Shown piece after piece: positions 30,833-39,818 of a stretch of DNA of 64,000 nucleotides. This stretch comes from Didymella arachidicola. Lineage: Eukaryota; Ascomycota; Dothideomycetes; Pleosporales; Didymellaceae. A program made the translations under genes and the position numbers. Below the pieces are notes generated by a model. That model made no database searches and was not told where the DNA came from. It saw nothing but the letters and a program-made list of their open reading frames with translations. Numbering within the stretch: position 1 is the stretch's first letter; every line of letters begins with the position of its first letter. The stretch lies in assembly GCA_016630955.3 (NCBI GenBank), contig CM049991.1:1116001-1180000 (forward strand). Direction: 5' to 3'.

Positions 30833-32678
30833 ATGAGCAAACGCGCCTCGAGGTCCAAGAATCGCGGCTCTGTACCACGCAAGGGCTCCACCGACTCGCT
30901 GCGCAAAGAGACCACCAACGGACATGCCAACACCAGCGCAACTATGAACGGCGTGATACTCGAACACCGCCGCAAGCATGCCAGCATCGATGGCACCTCG
31001 CCCTCCAGCCAGGCCGCGAGCCTCATGAGCAGCCACTCTTTTACCCTCGACGATGATGTACCGCCGTTGGATGCTGAGGAGGGGCCGTCGAAGGGCTTCT
31101 TTGAGCTTTCGAAGAAGGATCAGCGCAACTTTTTGCTGTTGGTTCTGCTGTACTTCCTCCAGGGTATTCCCATGGGTCTGGCCCATGGTTCAGTGCCTTT
31201 CCTGCTGAAGAACGTTGTGTCGTACTCGGCCATTGGTGTCTTTTCGCTGGCAGCATATCCCTACTCATTGAAGCTGCTTTGGAGTCCGATTGTGGATGCT
31301 ATGTGGTCTCCCAAGGTTGGCCGCAGGAAGAGTTGGATTCTCCCTATTCAGACTGTTTCTGGTTTCTCCATGATCTGGTTGGGCAGAAATATCAACAGAC
31401 TCATGTCGCAGGCCAGCGAGTCGGAGAGCAGCGTCTGGACCTTTACATGGTGGTGGTTCGCTCTTGTCTTCCTCTGCGCTACGCAGGACATTGCTGTGGA
31501 TGGTAGGTCGTTAGGACTGAGCTTCATACCGACTGTAGCTAACATTAACAGGCTGGGCCCTTACACTCTTGTCCAAAGAGAACCTCGCATACGCCTCGAC
31601 CGCCCAGACCGTTGGCCTCACGGCAGGCCAGTTTCTTTCCTACACCGTTTTCCTCGCCTTCAACTCGAAAGACTTTGCAAACAAGTGGTTCCGTGGTGCC
31701 GCCGCACAATCTGAGACTGGACTCCTCGAGCTCGACAGCTACCTCACATTTTGGGGTTGGGCGTACCTTGCTGTTACGCTCGGGTTGGCGGTCATGAAGC
31801 GCGAAGATCGCGACCGCAACACCGATGGTATCAAGGAAGTCTACACTACTATGTGGGGCATCTTGAAGCTTAAGAACATCCAGTCCTTCATTATCATCCA
31901 CCTGATTGCCAAGATTGGATTCCAGGCCAACGACGCCGTCACCAGCTTGAAGCTTCTTGACAAGGGCCTCAAGCAGGAGGAGCTTTCTCTTGTCATTCTG
32001 GTCGATTTCCCAGTCGAGGTCTTCCTGGGCTACTACGTCGGGAAATGGTGCCAAACCTACCCAGCCATGCACATTTGGTGCTACGCTTTCGTTGGCCGTC
32101 TCGCAGCAGCAGGTTTTGCGCAATTCGTCGTCTCCATCTTCCCTGCCGGTGGCGCAACAGGTGGTTTCCTCCTCGTTGTCATCGCCGAGCATGTCCTCTC
32201 TACGTTCATGAACACGGTCATGTTCGTCGCAGTCAGCGCTTTCCACGCAAAGATCTCTGACCCTCTCATTGGCGGCACCTACATGACGCTGCTCGCCACG
32301 TACGTTTTCCGAATCCTTTACTCATCCTCCTTGCTAACACAGATCAGTGTATCCAATCTTGGCGGCACATTCCCCCGCTTCTTCGTTCTCAAAGCCGTCG
32401 ATATGTTCACCGCCGCTACCTGCACGCCTCCTTCCATCCCACCCAAGACCGACCTGCTCAAGGGCCCGCTCGTCACACAAGCTTTCTCGTGCGCGTTAGA
32501 GCACGAGAAGCACCGGTGCATCGATGGTGGTGGTGCGTGCAACGTCACCACCGATGGATACTACATTGTAAACATACTGTGTATCATCGTCGGCGTGATC
32601 ACGTTCTGGGGATATATCAAGCCTGCGGTCATGAGGATACAGGCCCTGCCGCTGAGGGCTTGGAGGATAGCGCCGTAG
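30833..32678 (+). CDS. Acetyl-CoA transporter (SLC33A1/AT-1 family)
   Basis: Multi-pass membrane protein that imports acetyl-CoA into the ER or Golgi. Exons 30833-31502, 31552-32299 and 32348-32678; 582 aa. The N-terminal 80 residues are hydrophilic. The core matches the AT-1 family: YFLQGIPMGLAHGSVPFLL, then SYSAIGVFSLAAYPYSLK, LWSPIVDA, TQDIAVDGWALTLLS, and GGTYMTLLATVSNLGGTFPR. About twelve membrane segments are visible. The second intron (32300-32347) is 48 nt, a multiple of three, and lacks a stop. If retained it would insert 16 residues in frame. Confidence 0.9.
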
Positions 32679-32920
32679 AACCTGTCGCATAGTTAGGAAT
32701 AAAGACTTTTGAGTTGCCTCTTCATGAGGCAGGCTTGTAACAAAGTAAGTGTTGCCATCGCCTGCGTGGTTGATTGGTGAAGATTCCGCAACTGAGGCTG
32801 AGCATGCAGCCATATCTGATCAGTCTGACTCCCACAACATCTTCACAGCATCTCTTATACTTCTGGGCTAAGGCCTCGCCTACTTGTGGTCCTGTGTCAG
32901 TAGCCACATCCCACACAAAA

Positions 32921-33622
32921 ATGAGCGAGACACAAGCCCACATGCCCGATAATGGCGAAGGATCTGTCTACGGTCCTCGAATCTCATCAAGTACGCAAGC
33001 TACAGAATACCAGGGCGGGGAGGCTGGTGGCATATCCAGACAAGAGCAGGTTGAACAGCAGCAGCATCGGGTGCCAGACCCATCCGACGATGATGAGAGT
33101 GATGATGGACGACGCCGCCCCAGTTCTCCGCAAATGCATGGAAGCATTTCTAGCGGTTCACCTAAGCGTACAGGCAATATGCCTGTGAAACACTCGCCAG
33201 AAAGAGCCGTAGACCACCACGATGATTCAGGACCTAAACGAACACAACCGCAACGTATGGGCAATCCCCTAGCGTCAAAGCAGGCCACGAAGGACAAGCG
33301 TCTCGAGGACAGTCTTCCCCTTCCGTACCCTTGGCACCCGTCGCAATCCCCACATATGCAGTATACAGTCCCATCACAGCGACAGGGTCCTCTGGGGACG
33401 CACCATCATGGACAGATGGTGCCGCCTCCGTCGCTTCCGCAGAGGTCTCCCGCTCAAGCTTATCCTCCAGAACTTGCTTACGGATATCCTTCACAAGAGC
33501 AAATAGAGCGTAGCAATCGGACCATGCAGCCGGCAAGATATCACAACAGTACCCCTCAAGATCAGTCTAGGAGCCACAAATACAGTTGGCCCAAGGATGA
33601 TACGTCTGATATCGGGACGTAG
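32921..33622 (+). CDS. Hypothetical low-complexity protein (frame continues past TAG)
   Basis: Open frame of 233 aa from the ATG at 32921, rich in Pro, Gln, His and Ser and probably disordered. It has no membrane segment and no recognised domain. The frame is cut by a TAG at 33620-33622, yet the same frame continues with similar composition to 34044 (see next entry). Either the protein ends here, the downstream part is spliced on by introns with weak signals, or the gene is decaying. I do not recognise the family. Confidence 0.55.
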   Translation: MSETQAHMPDNGEGSVYGPRISSSTQATEYQGGEAGGISRQEQVEQQQHRVPDPSDDDESDDGRRRPSSPQMHGSISSGSPKRTGNMPVKHSPERAVDHHDDSGPKRTQPQRMGNPLASKQATKDKRLEDSLPLPYPWHPSQSPHMQYTVPSQRQGPLGTHHHGQMVPPPSLPQRSPAQAYPPELAYGYPSQEQIERSNRTMQPARYHNSTPQDQSRSHKYSWPKDDTSDIGT

Positions 33623-34044
33623 TGTAAAGAGGAGGGATAGGATATTCGACGGCCTGAGGCTCGAGAACAACGCCCACGCCAACAAGGCGTGAGGTTTAGT
33701 GAGACTTCTCTAACTGATTACCTGAGGCAACGACGGGCAGTGACCGCACATGGGCCGCGCGACAGCCATGGCGGCCCAGGGTAGGCAGAAAATAATCCTG
33801 AGCCTCGATTCAATCGGCGCCCTTCAGCAAGTCGACCGTCACTCGTTTCACCTCCACGTCCACAAACGATCGTCGTCCGCCCTGAACTACAGGGCCGTGC
33901 GATTCATGACAGCATAGAGGGTCCTCAATCCTCGCATCGAGAGTCATTACAGGCTTACGACATAATCTCCGAACAGGATGCACGCAGGGCACGACGGCGC
34001 TCGTACTTTCAACGGCGGCAAATGAAGACAGAGTCAAGGTTATA
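33623..34044 (+). other. Coding-like continuation with in-frame TAGs
   Basis: In the frame of the preceding gene, the sequence stays coding-like (Arg/Pro/Gln/Ser-rich, ending at a TAA at 34042-34044) but contains TAGs at 33638-33640 and 33782-33784. The segments read for example GVRFSETSLTDYLRQRR and YDIISEQDARRARRR. A 45-nt in-frame intron ending at the third TAG (33740-33784) is conceivable. No equally simple intron removes the first two. Confidence 0.45.
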
Positions 34045-34097
34045 ACTTATTACGCCATGCAATGCAATTCTAGGGGTATATGTTCTAGCTCGACCTC

Positions 34098-35297
34098 TCA
34101 ATCCATGTCTTCCAGCGTACTCTTAGCAGGCGGCTGCTCCTCAGACACGAAGATGCCGACCATGCACTCGCCCAGCATATTCTCCCAGTTCACCCACGGA
34201 TGAACTTCCATGAACAGCTTCGTTCCATCCTTGCCCGCACATCTTCGCAGCTCACCCTCGCCACCAGGGTGATAGGGCAAGTAAGGGCTGATATTGTACA
34301 CTTTTCCCTGATAAACCGACCACGCATCCTTCACCTTACCCGTCTCCCTATCTTTGCGTCCGTTCATGAACTTCAGCATACTCGGTGTGACGCGCACGAG
34401 TGAACTGACGCCGGACAGATTGGTACTGCTGCGCTGCAGGTTCGCCCAGTCCAGTGGCGAGTGACCTGGTGTGAGCTGCACCTTGTTGCGTGCATTGGGT
34501 GTCTTGATGACATTGGGGTTGCCTGACGGTGGCAGCGCAAGAGAGCCGTTTGATGTTGGTGGACCTCTGTTCGGGACCGGGCCGCGGTTTGGCACTGGCC
34601 CTCGGGGTGGGACGAGACCGGGCGCGGAGGGTCCGCGAGGAGGGACCAGGCCTTTTGATGATGCGCTGAGACCCTGAGATGCAGATGCTGTGGGTAAGGG
34701 GCGTAGGCTCGAGGCTGAGACGCGTGGCGGCGGTGCCATAAGTGAGGGCGAGGACGCGGGTTTCGATGGCGGGGCCATGCTGCCGTTTGACTTTGGAGGA
34801 GCCATGACGTTGGGCGGAGGCGGCGGTGACATTGTGAAGCTCGGCGGACTTGGTACTGGTTTCGATGCTCGTTGTGCCGAATTCAGGGCTGGGAACGAAG
34901 GCGGCGGCAAATTATCTTCTTCCTCGCTCTCACTGGAGCTGTGGTGCTCCTCAAGCGTGAAGGACGGTATGGCGGGCACATTTCGATTACTGGCTGTAAC
35001 TTTGGGTGTAGTAGCAGGCGAAAGATCCTCGAGGAGTATCTCTTTCTCTTCTTGGCCTTGCGACTTGGTCTGTTGCTGTGCGGCGGGGCGGTCTTCACCC
35101 TGCTGCGACTGTTCGGGCTTCGCGGGCGCCGCAGAGCCCTGCGCGGAGGCGAAGTAGGCAGGCCATGTGGACAGTGGATGGTGGTAGATCAGTATCGACA
35201 GCGATATGGCGAGGATAGAGACCGCCACGAGCATCTCTCGAGTGTGCGGTTCGGGGAAGGAGTGTTGGACCCTGAATCGTAGAAAGTTCCTCGGCAT
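34098..35297 (-). CDS. Cytochrome b5-domain protein with N-terminal anchor
   Basis: Single-exon frame of 399 aa. A hydrophobic N-terminal segment (LVAVSILAISLSILIY, residues about 23-38) can anchor it in a membrane. The middle 200 residues are Pro/Ser-rich with a repeated PPRGPVPNRGP motif. The C-terminal 110 residues form a cytochrome b5-like haem domain with the axial His in YLPYHPGGEGELRR and the second in FMEVHPWVNWE. This layout resembles fungal Irc21/CYB5R4-type b5 proteins. The ATG at 35234 is an alternative start and would still keep the anchor. It probably donates electrons to a membrane oxygenase or desaturase, but no partner is visible nearby. Confidence 0.82.
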   Translation of the reverse strand: MPRNFLRFRVQHSFPEPHTREMLVAVSILAISLSILIYHHPLSTWPAYFASAQGSAAPAKPEQSQQGEDRPAAQQQTKSQGQEEKEILLEDLSPATTPKVTASNRNVPAIPSFTLEEHHSSSESEEEDNLPPPSFPALNSAQRASKPVPSPPSFTMSPPPPPNVMAPPKSNGSMAPPSKPASSPSLMAPPPRVSASSLRPLPTASASQGLSASSKGLVPPRGPSAPGLVPPRGPVPNRGPVPNRGPPTSNGSLALPPSGNPNVIKTPNARNKVQLTPGHSPLDWANLQRSSTNLSGVSSLVRVTPSMLKFMNGRKDRETGKVKDAWSVYQGKVYNISPYLPYHPGGEGELRRCAGKDGTKLFMEVHPWVNWENMLGECMVGIFVSEEQPPAKSTLEDMD

Positions 35298-35648
35298 GAT
35301 CGCGCGTCCAGAAGCCGAGCAGATCCATGCCGCAGCACGTTGTAAGGCTGAGCAGCGTTAGTCCTCCATTATCTCGCCTGCCGCCATGTCGTCACTGCTG
35401 CATGCACATTCTGGAAGACTGTTTAGGATGAGGTTTGAGGTGGCCCGTTGGACCCTCACACTGACCAAACTTCCAGCAAGCAACCCTTGAGCTTATAAGC
35501 AGCTATCCGTGGTTGCGCATCTGATACAACGCCCCACGCACCTTTGAGGAGCCCCACTGCCATCACCCCTCCTTCCGCAATCGCAGTCGCGCCGCGTACA
35601 ATAAGTGATTCACCCACCACTTTGACGCGTACCTTCCCTCACAACAAC
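35298..35648. promoter_or_regulatory. Divergent promoter region of b5-domain and NPT1 genes
   Basis: 351 bp between divergent starts, with nothing recognisable beyond a pyrimidine-rich leader near 35620-35645. Confidence 0.4.
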
Positions 35649-37219
35649 ATGGCTACGGCAGTCGCGAACGTGCCTGAGGGCGTCACGTCTCTCCTGGATA
35701 CCGACCTTTACAAATTGACCATGCAATGTTGCGTACTCAAGTTCTTCCCAGATGTATCAGTCACATATAGCTTCACAAACCGGACGCCAGATAAGAAGCT
35801 CAGTCGCGCAGCTTTCAAGTGGCTACAGTCGCAGGTGCAAAGTACGACCAACACATGAAACAATTTGCGCTTGCTAAACCACCACAGAGCTTGGAAACAT
35901 TCGCGTAACACCAGACGAGCTTGACTTCCTCAAAAAGCACTGCCCATATCTGAACAGCCAGTACCTCCTCTTTCTCTCCACATTCCAGCTCAAGCCTGCA
36001 ACACAACTAAAGCTTTCCTTCACCGCCATCAACGATACCGGCTCAGATGAAGACCTCGGCGACTTCCGCATTGACACTGAAGGATTATGGCTAGACACCA
36101 TACTATACGAGATTCCACTTCTGGCGCTCGTCAGCGAAGCATATTTCAAGTTTGTGGAGAAGGACTGGTCACACAAAGGGCAGGTCGAGAAGGCGTACCA
36201 GAAGGGTTCGAAGCTGCTCGAAGGAGGCTGCATATTCTCAGAGTTTGGCACACGAAGACGGAGAGACTACCACACACAGGATCTTGTTCTGCAAGGACTG
36301 TGTCGAGCAGCAGACGAGGGCAAGACATCGGGGTGGAAGGGCAAGCTATCAGGGACAAGCAACGTCCACTTTGCGCATAAGCATAACCTGCTGCCTATTG
36401 GCACAGTCGCACACGAGTGGTTCATGGGTGTCGCAGCCATCACAAACGACTACGAACACGCCAATGAGATTGCGCTGGAATACTGGACCGCGACTTTCGG
36501 CGAGGGCGTCTTGGGCGTTGCGCTGACTGACACCTTTGGAACACCGACCTTCCTTAAGGCTTTTAGGAAGCAGATCCCTAACATCACAATTGCCGTTGAA
36601 GGCAGCAGTGCTACACAACCATCCGCAACGTCTGCGACCACTCCAGGTACACAATCGCTGGCCTCGACCGAACCACCGATTCATGCTGGGCTTGATGGCG
36701 CAAGCCGACCACGCAAGACGTTCGCGGAGGTGTTCACGGGCGTGCGCCAGGACTCTGGTGACCCACTGGACTTTGTCAAGATGATGCGCGAGTTCTACGA
36801 CCAGGAGGGCATCAAGGACAAGAAGACTATTGTCTTCTCCGACTCGTTAAACCTTGAGCTATGCTTCAAGTACAAGAAGGCTGCCGAAGAGGCTGGTTTC
36901 CAGCCCACTTTTGGTGTGGGAACATTTTTGACTAGTGAGTGTCATTGCATCTCAGCTGCACAATGCCCGACTAATTTTGACAGATGATTATGTCGAGAAA
37001 TCGACAGGCAACAAGTCCATACCTCTGAACATCGTCATCAAGATTGCCTCCGCAAAGGGGCGATATGCTGTTAAGATCAGCGATAATATCGGCAAGAACA
37101 CCGGCGACAGAGCCACTGTTGAAGAAGTCAAGAGGAGGCTTGGATACACTGAGAAGGAATGGGCTGGAGGAGACGAGAAAACCCGCTGGGGAACAGCAAA
37201 ACATCCAGCTGCGTCTTAA
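35649..37219 (+). CDS. NPT1: Nicotinate phosphoribosyltransferase
   Basis: NAD salvage enzyme joining nicotinate and PRPP to nicotinate mononucleotide. Exons 35649-35841, 35888-36934 and 36984-37219; introns of 46 and 49 nt; 491 aa. Family motifs are clear: LLDTDLYKLTMQ at the N-terminus, FSEFGTRRRRDYHTQ, THxxxxG-like TVAHEWFMG, ALTDTFGTPTF, and FTGVRQDSGDPLDFV. A Ser/Thr/Ala-rich insert of about 40 residues before TFAEVFTGVRQ is absent from yeast NPT1 and explains the extra length. Intron 1 uses the donor GTACGA, which alone keeps frame and gives the expected LQSQVQKLGNIRVTPDEL. Confidence 0.92.
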
Positions 37220-37606
37220 AGTGCGATGCTGGCCCAGCGCGCATCGCAAGCACAGTCGACATAGCGTGCGCACCGACAACGTGACTCATATACCCAATCA
37301 GAAACCAAATCATACAGCCTTTGAACATGTGCAAGCCGAGGTAGCGAGGGTTTCATCGTACGTTCTTCGCAAACTTTCACTGACCAACTCGATACAAGGT
37401 CGGATCGCGCTACAAGGCTGGCCGGCACTATGGTCCTTTTTGCAGATCCTCTGCATAAGCGCTGGGGGCCGAGTCTAGGCGGGCAGCCTGACTGACGCCG
37501 CCACCTTTGCAAATCGACACCCTCTACACAATCATCCTTGACATTTTCCCGGAAGCTCTGTAGAACAGTTCCGCCAAAGGTGCGCACATTGCGGAAGATT
37601 AGTTTC
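37220..37606. other. Intergenic region
   Basis: 387 bp between NPT1 and the first member of the tandem membrane-protein family. The reverse-strand open frame here has no family feature. Confidence 0.45.
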
Positions 37607-39602
37607 ATGGCGAAGACCAGCAGGCCTACATCGAGTGATGAAAGGGGCCCGAAGAAGTCAACATCACCCCAGCTCCTCCCACATATTTCTGGGTACGACT
37701 TCGACTCCGACGAAGCTGAGAAGATTGTCATCGAGACTCGATGGAGTAGACTCAACGAAGCCGTATCTCATTCTGAGTTTTCGACATCCCCGGTAGAAAG
37801 AGCACTGCATCAGAGAACCCAAGCCGTGGCATCGCGTTTCGACGAAATCGAGACATCCCACGGCCGCGCGGCTTTAATGCTGGAAATCGATGATATCTAC
37901 AATACAATGGCGCGACTGGAAATGCGGTTCGATGCCCAATTAGAGTTCTCAGAGTTCTCTGGAGCGAGCCAGCCGCCACTTACAGAACCAGAAGGGTATG
38001 AGTTCACTCGACAGAGGAAAGCTGCAAGGCCTAAGCAGATTCCTGAAGCGCAGAGGATTTCTGAACCAGAGGAGTACGACTCCACTCGACCAAGCAAAGC
38101 CCCAAGACCCAAGCATATTCCCGAACCACGGGAGGTTTCTGAACCAGAAGAGGTCTTCAAGCCAAAGAAAATCTCAAGAAGTCGGCGGGTGTGGGATGGT
38201 GTGACTCAGATTGTCAAAGATACATCTTGGGCGAATCGAAAACCAAGACGGAATTCTGATGATTCCGTCTACCCGAAGCTTGCATATCTCTACGATCCGT
38301 AATATCCAGGGGCGATGGACCAGCAAGGCGATCTCCGATTGATACTGCTGACTGGGGTGAGAAAGACGTCACAAACCCTTCCGAGGACCATGCCATTTCA
38401 TCATCGATATTCGCTCCATTCTCGACAGATGATATTCGGAGAGCAAACTCGCAGTTCACTATCAAATTTGACGCGTACTAAAATACTGCAGCATCGACAC
38501 ACCGTCGATACTTGCACTACGCGCGTTCCTCACCAACCTACAACGCAAGACGTCAAAGCGTCGATAGTGATCCCTCCGTTGACCCTTTTGAAATTGATCT
38601 ACCCCTGCAAGAAGATCAGCCGGGTTGTACGCCTGATATTTTGCCTATACCCAGCTCGTCGTCGAACTTTCCATTTCGACAGGTTTCTGTGAGATCGGAG
38701 CGATCCATCGAACGGGTCGAGAATGACGATAAGCTGCCAACCAAATCACTATCGAGTCCTGTCGCTGCAAAGTACCTGAGCAAAGCACAAGAGGTAAAGT
38801 TACCCGCAAAGATTGCAACCTCTCCCGTGCTAGGACAGGTTGGGCGGCGTAAGCACAGTAACGAGTCATTCACACCTCAACCAATTGCAGTCGAATCTCT
38901 GGGTGAGGACAATACACAGTACAGCTCTAAGTCGCAACTTGCAGGCTCAATGGAGTCTTTGAATAAGACAGTGGATGCATATATTTTCCAACGGACGGAG
39001 ATTTTTGAGAGAGCGCGCAAAAGAAAAGAAGACGACGATGAAGAAGTCTCGTCCATTCAGTATGAGAATCAGGACTTGCGACGGCAAAAGCCCGATCTTT
39101 CACTGCATGCCAGTGACCATAATCAAGCTTCACTCGCACGATCGCATCAAGAAGAACAGGAAACGAATAGCGAAATCACGATTGTATGGCCCGTAACTGC
39201 TCCCACGTACTCGCCGTACGATGATTCGGACCGCGAGTACATCGTCTCGCAGGTAGACTCGATTCTGTCTCCACTGTTGCTCCATCAACTCTCCATCTAC
39301 TGGCTTGCGCGCATCGTACACAGGCGCGCAAGTGTCTTATCCCAGATAGCATCAGCAACTTGTTAACTGACCAAGCACTCTTCGTGTTCATGAAGCAGCA
39401 ACTTAAACGTAACTGCCGTCCCATGTGCAGCCTGTTCTCGATGAGGTGTGTGCGGGGAATGTTTTTTGTCAAAGGAACTTTGAATGAGTGCGAGTCTCTA
39501 AAGGAGGTCTCTGTGGCTTTGACTGGTCGGAGTTCAGAACTTAATTCCCAAGGCGCATTTATGCGTTGGCAGTGCAAGGCGCAATGCGACTCCGCCTGCT
39601 AG
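37607..39602 (+). CDS. Tandem fungal membrane-protein family, copy 1 (C-terminus missing)
   Basis: Unrecognised protein with an uncertain gene model. Frame one runs 37607-38302 and carries a repeated 26-residue unit (EPEGYEFTRQRKAARPKQIP, then EPEEYDSTRPSKAPRPKHIP). A second frame runs from about 38329, and two good introns (38475-38549 and 39253-39323) join it to a final part ending at 39602. A long intron (about 38199-38323) would link the first two parts; otherwise there is a frameshift. Near the end it has LLTDQALFVFMKQQLKR and MRCVRGMFFVK, homologous to copies 2 and 3. After this the splice donor seen in the others reads GG instead of GT, and the C-terminal membrane helices are absent. 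Confidence 0.5.
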
Positions 39603-39818
39603 GCGCTGATGTGGCTGAGTGGGCTGACATCTTCAGCCTCGTCGATTTCGACTGACATATCACCTGGGATGACTGCGCAGGAGACTTGAGAGATACACAC
39701 ATCTGTCAATTTGCCATCGACCGGTGTCTTTGCCAGATCTCATCGAACGACTCCGTTCCGAATCAGCACGATACGTAGCCTCGTGGCGAGACCACCCGCC
39801 CAGTGGAGAAATGGTGCA

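Noticed and set aside
38475..38549. TAA in copy 1 read as a nonsense mutation
   Set aside because: A 75-nt GTACTA...GCAAG intron removes it and joins the frames exactly, so I did not count it as a lesion.
39253..39323. Frame change in copy 1 read as a frameshift
   Set aside because: A 71-nt intron with good GT and ACACAG ends is phase 0 and joins both frames, so no shift is needed.
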